The notes: generated by a model not told the origin, from the sequence alone. A DNA stretch of 22,534 nucleotides from Suttonella ornithocola (GCF_001889065.1 NZ_LWHB01000004.1:1-22534); one strand, 5' to 3'. Shown: positions 9,023 through 16,798, numbered from the stretch's first letter. Translations and numbers: made by a program.

Positions 9023-10783
9023 ATGTCTAGTCAATCTATTATTATCCCTGATATCGGTGATTTTGATGCCGTTGATGTTATTGAAGTTTTAGTAAAAGAA
9101 GGCGATACTGTTTCTGTTGATGATTCTCTGATTGTTTTAGAGTCAGACAAAGCTTCTATGGAAGTACCCGCAACTGTTGCAGGAAAAATCACTGCTTTAA
9201 CCGTCAAAGTCGGCGATAAAGTTTCTACTGGTGATAGTATTGGCACGATTGAAAGCAATGACAGTTCTAGCGAACAAGAAAAGTCGCAAACAGAACCAAA
9301 AGCATCTGAACCAAAATCAGAAACATCCACTCCCAAGTCAGTAGCTACTCAATTAACCACAACATCTGCACCTGATGGTGCTGTTGATTTAGTCGTATTA
9401 GGCGCTGGTCCTGGTGGTTACTCAGCAGCTTTTCGAGCTGCTGATTTAGGTTTAAATGTTACCCTAATCGAACGCTATTCAACACTTGGCGGTGTATGCT
9501 TAAATGTCGGCTGTATTCCATCTAAAGCGCTTTTACACGTCACCGAAGTAATGGAAGAAGCAGCTAGTTTAGCAAAAGCAGGTGTTAGCTTTGCTGAGCC
9601 AAAAGTAGATTTAGACGCACTGCGTAGCCATAAAGAAAGTGTCATCAAAAAGCTCACAGGCGGATTAGCAGGAATGGCAAAATCTCGAAAAGTAACTGTT
9701 ATTCAGGGAACTGCGCAATTTAGTGGCAGCCATGAATTAACCGTTAAAACCGCTGATGGAGAGAAAAAAGTCACCTTTAAGCAATGTATTATTGCGGCGG
9801 GTAGTGAAAGCGTCAAACTTCCATTCATGCCAGAAGATCCTCGTGTTATCGACTCTACTGGCGCACTCAAACTGCAAGATGTTCCAGAAAGAATGCTAGT
9901 CATTGGTGGGGGCATTATCGGATTAGAAATGGCAACAGTTTATCACGCATTAGGCAGTAAAATTGATGTAGTAGAAATGCTTGATGGTTTAATGGCAGGT
10001 GCTGATAAAGACCTCGTCAAAGTCTGGCAAAAGCGCAATCCAAACCTATTTGAAACCGTAATGACAGAAACCAAAACCGTTGGTGCAGAAGCCAAAGACG
10101 ATGGTATCTACGTCAGCTTTGAAGGTAAAAATGCACCAAAAGAAGCGCAACGTTATGACCGTGTTTTAGTTGCTGTTGGCCGTCGCCCTAATGGTAAATC
10201 ACTTAACATTGAGGCCGCTTCTGTACAAGTTGATGAACGTGGTTTTATCCCTGTAGATAAACAAATGCGTACCAATCAAGCGCATATCTTTGCCATTGGC
10301 GATATCGTTGGTCAACCAATGTTAGCGCATAAAGCCGTTCACGAAGCACATGTTGCTGCAGAAGTAGCCGCTGGACATAAAGCCTACTTCGACGCGCGTG
10401 TGATTCCAGGTGTGGCTTATACTTCACCTGAAGTTGCTTGGGTCGGTGTGACAGAAGCACAAGCCAAAAATGATAACCTAAGTATTGAAAAAGCCATTTT
10501 CCCTTGGGCGGCATCTGGTCGCGCTATTGCTAATGGCTGCGAAGATGGATTTACCAAACTTATCGTCGATAAAGAAACCGGCAGAGTTATTGGTGGCGGA
10601 ATTGTTGGACCTAATGCAGGAGATATGATTGGTGAAATTGCCTTAGCCATTGAGATGAATGCTGTCCCTGCAGATATTGCCTTAACCATCCATCCGCATC
10701 CAACACTAGGAGAAAGTATTGGTTTAGTGGCGGAAGTCTATGAAGGCAGCTGCACAGACCTTCCACCACAACGTAAAAAATAA
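9023..10783 (+). CDS. lpd: Dihydrolipoamide dehydrogenase (E3) with an N-terminal lipoyl domain
   Basis: This 586-residue E3 enzyme reoxidises lipoamide of 2-oxoacid dehydrogenase complexes with NAD+. A biotinyl/lipoyl domain occupies residues 1-80, with the lipoylation site K43 in ESDKASMEVP. A flexible Ser/Glu/Lys/Thr-rich linker (80-118) joins it to the flavoprotein. There GAGPGG (127-132) binds FAD, and GGVCLNVGCIPSK carries the redox disulfide C159/C164. H559 and E564 in HPTLGES complete the active site. The lipoyl-E3 fusion is known from Neisseria and some other proteobacteria, where lpd usually sits with the pyruvate dehydrogenase genes. No E1 or E2 gene is present here, and the neighbour is trxB. 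TTAGGAG precedes the ATG. Confidence 0.95.
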   Translation: MSSQSIIIPDIGDFDAVDVIEVLVKEGDTVSVDDSLIVLESDKASMEVPATVAGKITALTVKVGDKVSTGDSIGTIESNDSSSEQEKSQTEPKASEPKSETSTPKSVATQLTTTSAPDGAVDLVVLGAGPGGYSAAFRAADLGLNVTLIERYSTLGGVCLNVGCIPSKALLHVTEVMEEAASLAKAGVSFAEPKVDLDALRSHKESVIKKLTGGLAGMAKSRKVTVIQGTAQFSGSHELTVKTADGEKKVTFKQCIIAAGSESVKLPFMPEDPRVIDSTGALKLQDVPERMLVIGGGIIGLEMATVYHALGSKIDVVEMLDGLMAGADKDLVKVWQKRNPNLFETVMTETKTVGAEAKDDGIYVSFEGKNAPKEAQRYDRVLVAVGRRPNGKSLNIEAASVQVDERGFIPVDKQMRTNQAHIFAIGDIVGQPMLAHKAVHEAHVAAEVAAGHKAYFDARVIPGVAYTSPEVAWVGVTEAQAKNDNLSIEKAIFPWAASGRAIANGCEDGFTKLIVDKETGRVIGGGIVGPNAGDMIGEIALAIEMNAVPADIALTIHPHPTLGESIGLVAEVYEGSCTDLPPQRKK

Positions 10784-10790
10784 ATCTGAC

Positions 10791-10816
10791 AAAAACGCGC
10801 TTCGGCGCGTTTTTTT
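10791..10816 (+). terminator. Rho-independent terminator after lpd
   Basis: The arms AAAACGCGC and GCGCGTTTT enclose a TTCG tetraloop and run into a T tract ending at 10816. The A tract on the other side means it could also end transcription of the convergent AraC-family gene. Confidence 0.93.
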
Positions 10817-10869
10817 ACGCTACAACTAAATACTCGGAAATAAAAGCAATAAAATATTTTTTGGAAAAC

Positions 10870-11775
10870 CTATATAACATCTTCAGAAAATTGCCGGCGA
10901 AACACTGCCGGCGTACAACCAAATCGTTTAACAAATGCTTCTGTAAATGCACTTTCTGATTGATATCCCGCAATTTCTGCCACCTGACCAATAGATAAAT
11001 AACGTTCTTCTCGCAATACTTGTGCCGCCTTAGACAATCTTAACAATCGAACAAAAGCTTGTACCGTCATTCCTGTCGCCTTAGAAAAACGCCGGATAAA
11101 AGTTGCTCGAGAGAGATTCGCTGTTTGTGCCAATGTTTCTATCGAATACCGCGCAGCGGGATTAGATAAAATTTTCGCCGCCACTCGTGCCAATCCTTTA
11201 TCAGCAAAAAGTGGTAACAGACTTTCCTCTTGCGTATGTTCCAACTGCCTAAATGCAAACAGTAATAACACCTCACATAATGCTGTAATCACCTTGATAC
11301 ATCCCTCCTTACCTGCCATTGCTTCTTCACGAATCAAATCGGCTAGCATTTCTAATTGCCTTACCCCTTTCAGAGAGACCACTAATGGTGTAGGCATCAT
11401 CTTTAAAATCTCTATCGCAGCAGCATTTTGTGCAACAAAACTCCCACATAACATATGAATATCATTTCCAGAGACTCTTTGCCTTAATCCATGTTGATGG
11501 GCTTCAACCGTTGATTTTGAATTCGAACCAGAAACAATCCAATGTACACTAGTATCTGTCCATAAGCAAAAATCGCCTGCAGTTAAAGCGATTTTTTCCT
11601 GATTATTAGCACATAAAAAACAATTTCCTTTTAAAATAAGATGAAAATAAGCTCCTTGGTTGAGCGCATCATGCTCAAATGCAAACCCTTTTGATAAACG
11701 GCAAAACACATCTACTTGCGTTCGCAAATCCATTAAAGACAATAAAGACGCTAAATTAATTTGAGACTTTTCCAT
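10870..11775 (-). CDS. AraC-family transcriptional regulator with a cupin-type sensor domain
   Basis: The C-terminal ~100 residues form the two helix-turn-helix motifs of the AraC family (YSIETLAQTANLSRATFIRR, then LSIGQVAEIAGYQSESAFTE with the FGCTPAVFRRQF ending). The N-terminal part resembles the cupin-like ligand domain seen in RclR-type regulators. It is rich in Cys: C25, C52, C55, C70 and C110. RclR of E. coli senses reactive chlorine through cysteines, so redox sensing is plausible but inferred. I chose the ATG at 11775 (MEKSQINLAS, 301 residues). A longer frame to 11886 would run into the divergent neighbour. It has no strong ribosome site, and a possible -10 (TATACT, minus strand) lies at 11803-11808. 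Its likely targets are the two divergent genes to the right. Confidence 0.85.
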   Translation of the reverse strand: MEKSQINLASLLSLMDLRTQVDVFCRLSKGFAFEHDALNQGAYFHLILKGNCFLCANNQEKIALTAGDFCLWTDTSVHWIVSGSNSKSTVEAHQHGLRQRVSGNDIHMLCGSFVAQNAAAIEILKMMPTPLVVSLKGVRQLEMLADLIREEAMAGKEGCIKVITALCEVLLLFAFRQLEHTQEESLLPLFADKGLARVAAKILSNPAARYSIETLAQTANLSRATFIRRFSKATGMTVQAFVRLLRLSKAAQVLREERYLSIGQVAEIAGYQSESAFTEAFVKRFGCTPAVFRRQFSEDVI

Positions 11776-11856
11776 GATTTTTTGCAATAAAAACGTCTGT
11801 AAAGTATAACAACAAACCTTCATAATAACGTTTTTATTCACAACGGAGACATTCCC

Positions 11857-12195
11857 ATGCTTGACTGGAAACAATACAAAACCCAACTAATGCAACGTTT
11901 AGGCGGATTTAGCAAACTTTCTCCTGATACCATGAAAGGCTATCAAACCCTTGCTAAAGCCAACGAAGGTGGCGTTTTAGATGCAAAAACACGCGAACTT
12001 ATTTCACTTGCTTGTGCAGTCACTACTCGCTGTGATGGCTGTATTGATGTCCATACAGATGCTGCTATTAAAGCAGGCTGCACACAAGAAGAAATTGTTG
12101 CTGCACTTGGTGTTGCTGTTGCGATGAATGCAGGCGCTGCAATGGTTTATTCTGCGCGCGTACTTGATGCGCATGCCGCATTAACAGGAGAGTAA
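11857..12195 (+). CDS. Carboxymuconolactone decarboxylase family protein (AhpD-like)
   Basis: This 112-residue helical protein has the AhpD-type redox motif: E47, then C59-D-G-C62 and H66 in TRCDGCIDVHTDAA. Members with this CxxCxxxH set act as thiol-disulfide or peroxide-reducing proteins rather than decarboxylases. GGAGA lies 8 nt before ATG at 11857. The rhodanese gene begins 1 nt after its stop, so the two form an operon. The gene lies divergent from the AraC-family regulator, a common arrangement for a controlled target. The physiological substrate cannot be told from sequence. Confidence 0.9.
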   Translation: MLDWKQYKTQLMQRLGGFSKLSPDTMKGYQTLAKANEGGVLDAKTRELISLACAVTTRCDGCIDVHTDAAIKAGCTQEEIVAALGVAVAMNAGAAMVYSARVLDAHAALTGE

Positions 12196-12196
12196 A

Positions 12197-12514
12197 ATGC
12201 GTAAGCTTTTACTTGCAGCCATAGCTTCAGCTATATTACCGCTCTGGGCAGAAACGGTTTGGGTAGATGTTCGTACACCGCAAGAATATAGTGAAGGACA
12301 TATTGCGGGCGCTGCTAATATGCCCCACCATGAAATCGTTGAATTAGTAAAAAAAGCAGGTTACGCTAAAGATGATCGCATTTTACTTTATTGCCGTAGC
12401 GGAAACCGTTCAGCAAAAGCAAAAGCTGCATTAGTAGAAGCTGGTTACACAAACGTGCAAGATTTAGGTGGCTTCGCCGATTTAGAAAAAACTGGCGCAG
12501 TGAAGACAGAATAA
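12197..12514 (+). CDS. Exported single-domain rhodanese (PspE-like)
   Basis: This 105-residue protein has a signal peptide (MRKLLLAAIASAILPLWA, probable cleavage after A18). One rhodanese domain follows: VWVDVRTPQEYSEGHIAGA is the N-terminal CH2A motif, and YCRSGNRS is the active-site loop with catalytic C66. Such proteins carry sulfane sulfur, and this one is expected in the periplasm. AGGAGA precedes the ATG and lies within the end of the upstream gene, so translation is coupled to the AhpD-like protein. The pairing suggests a joint role in thiol or reactive-species stress, under the adjacent AraC-type regulator. That role is inferred. Confidence 0.9.
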   Translation: MRKLLLAAIASAILPLWAETVWVDVRTPQEYSEGHIAGAANMPHHEIVELVKKAGYAKDDRILLYCRSGNRSAKAKAALVEAGYTNVQDLGGFADLEKTGAVKTE

Positions 12515-12547
12515 ACGAATCGTTTGCATACTTTTCAGTATAAATTG

Positions 12548-12591
12548 ATACTGCCATCCAATAAATAATAAAAAGTATTGGGTGGCAGTAT
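12548..12591. terminator. Hairpin downstream of the rhodanese gene
   Basis: The arms ATACTGCCATCCAATA (12548-12563) and TATTGGGTGGCAGTAT (12576-12591) pair at 15 of 16 positions around an AT-rich loop. There is only a weak T tract after it, so it may be an inefficient terminator or part of an old repeat. Confidence 0.45.
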
Positions 12592-12640
12592 TTATTCCAA
12601 TCCTCAATAAATAAAAGTATTGGCTCTAGATTAATAGTTT

Positions 12641-12762
12641 GAGAGCTTTGCAAAATTCCGTTTTACATGAATTTTTACTACTAGCAGAAAAATAGCACTA
12701 TGATTTTAATATATTTTTAAAATTCAAAAATTCTCTATTTTGTTGTTTTTTGCAAAGGTCTC
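12641..12762 (+). mobile_element. MITE-like element, copy 1 (122 bp)
   Basis: It begins GAGAGCTTTGCAAAA and ends TTTTGCAAAGGTCTC (one mismatch between the ends) and is flanked on both sides by AGTTT, a 5-bp target duplication. It has no coding capacity. It matches the reverse complement of copy 2 (15764-15893) along its whole length, apart from scattered substitutions and an 8-bp indel. Confidence 0.88.
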
Positions 12763-12829
12763 AGTTTGTTCCTGCTAATCTAAAGCCTTCAAAATACAAA
12801 CAGTTTATTTTTGATAATATTTTTATAAA

Positions 12830-12859
12830 CATACGGCTTTACTTTCGCTTCACCGTATG
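12830..12859 (-). terminator. Candidate valS terminator
   Basis: On the minus strand CATACGG and CCGTATG (perfect 7-bp arms, 16-nt loop) lie about 30 nt after the valS stop and are followed by TTTATAAAAAT. The stem is short and the T tract poor. Confidence 0.4.
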
Positions 12860-12887
12860 CTCATTACTCATTAGATTAAGTCTATGA

Positions 12888-15701
12888 TTACATTTGCGCG
12901 ACTTTTTCGCGTTGTGCGGTGAGCGCTTGTACATGCTCTTTATCTTGTGCGAGTTGCAAACGAGTTTGCTCCACCAATTCTGCTGGTGCTTTGGCGGTAA
13001 ATTTCTCGTTATTAAGCTGCCCTTCTAAGCGCATCATATTTTTATTGAGCTTTTCAATTTCTTTATCTAAGCGCGCAAGCTCTGCTTCTTTATCAATCAG
13101 TCCTGCCAATGGAATCAGAATATTCATATTACCAACCACCGCAGTAGCGCTTTCAGGTGCATTGCCATCAATCACGGTCAAACTTTCCAATTTACCGATC
13201 GTTTTTAGGCGCGTTTCTTGGGCGGCTAATAGTCGTTTTTCATATTCACCAGCATTTTCTAGCAAGACGTTGAGGGCTTTACCCGGCGAGATATTCATTT
13301 CGCCACGAATTTTGCGAATGCCGAGTAAGACGTTTTGCACCCATGTCATTTCTGCTTCAGCGACATCATCCTGATAGTTTTTCGATTCAGGATAAGACTG
13401 TGCCATCAATAATCCTTCGCTGATACCGAGTTTAGGGGCAATTTGTTGCCAGATTTCTTCGGTGATAAAAGGCATAATTGGATGTGCAAGGCGTAATACA
13501 GTTTCTAAGGTATTAAGCAATACCCAACGCGTATGGGCTTTTTGTGTATCATCAGAATGGTTTTTAGAAAGAACGGGCTTGACCAATTCTAAATACCAAT
13601 CGCAATAGTCATTCCAGATAAATTCGTAAAGCGCACTCGCTGCAAAATCAAAACGATAGCTATCAATTGCTTTACGCACTTCTGCAATGGTGGCATCTAA
13701 TCGTGCGCTAATCCACCTATCCGCGGCATCTGTGAGCTGCGCTGGCTGAGTAATCGTTTTCTCATCGGTTTGCATCAACACAAAACGCGCCGCATTCCAA
13801 AGCTTATTACAGAAATTACGATAGCCTTCTACTCGCTTAATATCAAATAAAATATCACGCCCACTGGTAGCCTGTGCCGCAAAGCTAAAGCGCAACGCAT
13901 CTGTTCCACACGGCGGTATGCCTTCTGGATATTCTTCACGCGTTTGTTTAGTAATTTTTTCTGCCAACTGTGGTTGCATCATGCTGTCGGTACGCTTTGC
14001 CACTAACGCTTCTAAATCAATACCGTCAATCACATCAATCGGGTCAATGACATTACCTTTAGACTTCGACATTTTTTGTCCATTGGCATCCCGCACTAAG
14101 CCATGAATGTAAACGTCTTTAAATGGCACTTCACCATCCATACAGTAAAGCCCCATCAGCACCATCCGCGCGACCCAGAAGAAAATAATATCAAATCCCG
14201 TCACTAATACATTGCCAGGATAAAAGGTTTTTAAGGCTTCTGTTTGTTCGGGCCAGCCTTGTGTGGCAAATGGCCATAGACCAGAGCTAAACCAAGTATC
14301 TAATACGTCTTCATCTTGCGTAAGCACTACGTCCTCAGCAAGCCCATATTTTTCACGCACTAAGGTTTCGTTTTCAGCAACATAGATATTACCTGCTTCA
14401 TCATACCAAGCAGGAATACGATGTCCCCACCATAGCTGGCGAGAAATACACCAATCTTGTAAGTTTTCCATCCAGTGAAAATAGGTGTTTTGCCAGTTTT
14501 CAGGCACAAATCGGATCCGCTTTTCGCGCACCGCATCAATTGCTGGCTTGGTTAAACGAATATAACCGCCGGCTTGACCGTTTTCTTGCGTTTCTCTCGT
14601 TAAATCAACGAACCATTGGTCTGTCAAATAAGGTTCAATGACCACACCACTACGATCACCGTAAGGACGCTTCATCAAATGAGGTTCGATTTTTTCTAAT
14701 AGTTCAGCTGCTTCTAAATCTGCGACGATTTTATCTCGCGCCACCCAACGGTCTAAACCTTGATACTCTTTTGGCGCATTTTCATTGAGCGTCGCATCAG
14801 GGTTCATTAAGTTAATCACTTCCATGGTATGACGCTGCCCGACCGCATAGTCATTAAAATCATGTGCTGGTGTGATTTTGACGCACCCTGTTCCAAAGTC
14901 CATTTCCACATATTCATCGGCAATTATAGGAATAATCCTATCTGTCATTGGTACATGGACTTTTTTACCTAATAAATGCTGATAACGACTATCTTCTGGA
15001 TGCACTGCCAGCGCCCCATCCGCTAAAATCGTTTCTGGACGCGTGGTGGCAATATGCATGTATTCACCATCTAATCCTTGTCCTTTAACAAAGGGATAGC
15101 GCACATGATACATTTTGCCTTGTTCTTCTCGATTTTCGACCTCTAAATCAGAAATCGCCGTTTTTAGCACAGGATCCCAATTCACTAAGCGTTTACCGCG
15201 ATAAATCAAGCCTTCATCATACCAACGCACAAACAGCTCGCGCACTGCGCGGCTCATTTGCTCATCCATGGTAAAACGCTCACGAGACCAGTCTAAAGAA
15301 GCCCCTAAACGACGCAGTTGACGCATAATATTGCCACCGCTCTCGCCTTTCCATTGCCAAATGGCCTCAATAAAATCCTCTCGCCCTAAATCATGGCGCG
15401 TCTTCCCTTGCGCATTTAAGCGTCTTTCCACCACCATTTGCGTAGCAATTCCAGCATGGTCAGAACCGGGTTGCCATAGCGTATTATCGCCTTTCATTCG
15501 GTGATAACGAATGAGCATATCCATAATGGTATCTTGGAAAGCGTGTCCCATATGTAAGCTGCCCGTTACATTTGGCGGCGGAATCATAATTGCGTAGGAT
15601 TTTCCTTCACCAGAAGGCGCAAATTGTCCACTTTCTTCCCAAGCGTCATACCATTTACGCTCAATTTCTGTGGGTTGATAACGGGTTGCCATTTCTGTCA
15701 T
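12888..15701 (-). CDS. valS: Valyl-tRNA synthetase
   Basis: This 937-residue class Ia aminoacyl-tRNA synthetase attaches valine to tRNA-Val. The HIGH signature appears as HMGH (residues 50-53, in PPPNVTGSLHMGHAF) and KMSKS at residues 543-547 (QKMSKSKGNVIDP). An editing domain with TTRPETILAD lies between them. The anticodon-binding region and the C-terminal coiled coil (ELARLDKEIEKLNKNM onward), which is specific to ValRS, close the protein. Length is normal. It starts at ATG 15701 with a weak ACGAGA upstream, and an in-frame ATG three codons later is possible. Copies of the same MITE-like element lie just upstream and downstream, in opposite orientations. Confidence 0.97.
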   Translation of the reverse strand: MTEMATRYQPTEIERKWYDAWEESGQFAPSGEGKSYAIMIPPPNVTGSLHMGHAFQDTIMDMLIRYHRMKGDNTLWQPGSDHAGIATQMVVERRLNAQGKTRHDLGREDFIEAIWQWKGESGGNIMRQLRRLGASLDWSRERFTMDEQMSRAVRELFVRWYDEGLIYRGKRLVNWDPVLKTAISDLEVENREEQGKMYHVRYPFVKGQGLDGEYMHIATTRPETILADGALAVHPEDSRYQHLLGKKVHVPMTDRIIPIIADEYVEMDFGTGCVKITPAHDFNDYAVGQRHTMEVINLMNPDATLNENAPKEYQGLDRWVARDKIVADLEAAELLEKIEPHLMKRPYGDRSGVVIEPYLTDQWFVDLTRETQENGQAGGYIRLTKPAIDAVREKRIRFVPENWQNTYFHWMENLQDWCISRQLWWGHRIPAWYDEAGNIYVAENETLVREKYGLAEDVVLTQDEDVLDTWFSSGLWPFATQGWPEQTEALKTFYPGNVLVTGFDIIFFWVARMVLMGLYCMDGEVPFKDVYIHGLVRDANGQKMSKSKGNVIDPIDVIDGIDLEALVAKRTDSMMQPQLAEKITKQTREEYPEGIPPCGTDALRFSFAAQATSGRDILFDIKRVEGYRNFCNKLWNAARFVLMQTDEKTITQPAQLTDAADRWISARLDATIAEVRKAIDSYRFDFAASALYEFIWNDYCDWYLELVKPVLSKNHSDDTQKAHTRWVLLNTLETVLRLAHPIMPFITEEIWQQIAPKLGISEGLLMAQSYPESKNYQDDVAEAEMTWVQNVLLGIRKIRGEMNISPGKALNVLLENAGEYEKRLLAAQETRLKTIGKLESLTVIDGNAPESATAVVGNMNILIPLAGLIDKEAELARLDKEIEKLNKNMMRLEGQLNNEKFTAKAPAELVEQTRLQLAQDKEHVQALTAQREKVAQM

Positions 15702-15763
15702 ATCACTGTCTCGTCAATTCAAAAGTGAGATATTCTACCGTAGCAAGGCATATTTAGCATCTT

Positions 15764-15893
15764 GAGACCTTTGCAAAAAACAACAAAATGGAGAATTTTG
15801 AATTTTCTGAATTTTAAAAACATATTAAAGTCATGTTGTTATTTTTCTACTAGTAGTAAAAATTCACGTAAAACAGAATTTTGCAAAGGTCTC
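15764..15893 (-). mobile_element. MITE-like element, copy 2 (130 bp)
   Basis: Perfect 15-bp terminal inverted repeats GAGACCTTTGCAAAA / TTTTGCAAAGGTCTC are flanked by the direct repeat ATCTT on both sides. It lies about 60 bp upstream of the valS start, inverted relative to copy 1. The ends resemble those I remember from IS5-family elements in Neisseria-like bacteria, which is unverified. Confidence 0.9.
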
Positions 15894-15907
15894 ATCTTAT
15901 AGCCCAC

Positions 15908-16004
15908 TTCCCAAAAAATGTATACAACGTTAACTCAATATACACTTTGAAAACAGCATCTTATCTCCAAGTACGGTATGCATTTTCCGGGAGCCCTGCT
16001 ATAG
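15908..16004. repeat. Palindromic intergenic repeat, copy A
   Basis: It starts TTCCCAAAAAATGTATAC and ends with GTATGCATTTT, imperfect inverted ends, followed by CCCTGCTATAG. The same ends and the same CCCTGCTATAG occur at 21608-21694, while the interiors differ. Confidence 0.6.
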
Positions 16005-16016
16005 AAGATTAAATAG

Positions 16017-16135
16017 TGGTTTGAAAAGTATTCTGGAATACTATCAAATAATCCAATGGCAGTTAAATATTTAAATATCAATATATTAAAAGAAGTATTT
16101 TTTGTAAGAGTATGTCTAGTATACTTTTCAAACCA
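16017..16135. repeat. 119-bp element with 15-bp inverted ends
   Basis: TGGTTTGAAAAGTAT (16017-16031) and ATACTTTTCAAACCA (16121-16135) are perfect inverted repeats around an AT-rich, non-coding centre. I see no clear target duplication and no second full copy in the window. It could be a MITE or a long hairpin. Confidence 0.6.
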
Positions 16136-16168
16136 TCACCGAAAATTAAAGTAGTGCTGCTTCTTTCG

Positions 16169-16210
16169 CCTTTTTGATGATAAATAAAACCTTTTTGATG
16201 ATAAATAAAA
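16169..16210 (+). repeat. Perfect 21-bp tandem duplication
   Basis: CCTTTTTGATGATAAATAAAA is present twice, head to tail with no mismatch, at 16169-16189 and 16190-16210. It lies in non-coding DNA. The unit is a plausible target for slippage, and perfect identity implies recent origin. Confidence 0.9.
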
Positions 16211-16357
16211 AGAGTCATAATCGGCTTTTATAGCTGAATAGGTTTAGCTGCATACAAACTGACGAACCACAGACAGCCAACCTCAGTACGGCAAAACGAG
16301 CATAACGCTGTATGCGAGTTAAAGAAATTTAGCTATATTGTTTAGGCGGAGATAATT

Positions 16358-16798
16358 TTAAAATAAAGTGCAATTTTCTTTTGTCACTAAAAGCTTATTG
16401 TAATTCACCTGTGCGCCATGAGCGGTAAATTGATAATAAACATTATTAACGATACCTTCATCTATGGCTTTTCTGAGAGTTTTGTTTTGACAGGTGTAGG
16501 CCTTTAAAAAAGGTAGCCATGTACTATCTCTTAATCTGGCTTGGTCTGTCGTCAAAGCACCTCCCACAATAGGTAAGCTATCTTCAACAGAAAAAATCAA
16601 TGAACCAACCGAGTCTGTTACCGAAGTATACGTTAAATACCCTTGATGCCAAGGTAGCTTCTCAGAAAGTTTCTTAGCAAGCTCAGCAGCACTACTAGCA
16701 ACCTCATAGCTACCTGCACCAAAATGATTTTTGTAATAATCCATTGCGTATGGATAAATCGCTGCCGCAAGTAAGACTAAAATTATTCCCTTTTTCAT
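16358..16798 (-). CDS. Small exported or membrane-anchored protein of unknown function
   Basis: This 146-residue protein starts MKKGIILVLLAAAIYPYAM, an uncleaved anchor or signal peptide. The remainder would face the periplasm. Two cysteines, C103 (YTCQNK) and C143 (ENCTLF), could form a disulfide. The C-terminal half pattern (CQNKTLRKAIDEGI, VNNVYYQFTAHGAQV, ENC) looks like a small beta-rich domain, but I do not recognise the family. AAGGAAA lies 7 nt before the ATG, which supports it being a real gene. It is monocistronic: typA lies upstream on the same strand but ends at a terminator of its own. Confidence 0.7.
   Translation of the reverse strand: MKKGIILVLLAAAIYPYAMDYYKNHFGAGSYEVASSAAELAKKLSEKLPWHQGYLTYTSVTDSVGSLIFSVEDSLPIVGGALTTDQARLRDSTWLPFLKAYTCQNKTLRKAIDEGIVNNVYYQFTAHGAQVNYNKLLVTKENCTLF

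Larger units (their letters stand above)
12515..12887. other. Intergenic region between rhodanese and valS (no gene)
   Basis: No credible coding frame is present. It holds an imperfect hairpin at 12548-12591, a MITE-like element at 12641-12762 and a candidate valS terminator at 12830-12859. The phrase ATAAATAA…AAAGTATTGG occurs twice (12561 and 12607), suggesting a small decayed duplication. Confidence 0.7.
15702..16357. other. Repeat-rich intergenic region upstream of valS (no gene)
   Basis: No credible coding frame is present in about 650 bp. In order it holds the valS leader, MITE copy 2 (15764-15893), a palindromic repeat shared with 21608-21694 (15908-16004), a 119-bp element with inverted ends (16017-16135) and a perfect 21-bp tandem duplication (16169-16210). 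The remaining stretch, 16211-16357, has more mixed base composition, and I see nothing identifiable in it. Confidence 0.75.

Noticed and set aside
9031..10689. Minus-strand frames opposite lpd
   Set aside because: They are shadows of a well-supported gene with complete catalytic motifs.
11776..11886. A 37-codon longer start for the AraC-family regulator
   Set aside because: It would begin inside the divergent AhpD-like gene and add a segment unlike the family. ATG 11775 gives a normal length.
16211..16357. Mixed-composition stretch considered as a gene remnant or RNA
   Set aside because: There is no coding frame, no clear hairpin with a T tract and no tRNA-like signature, so I could not support any call.
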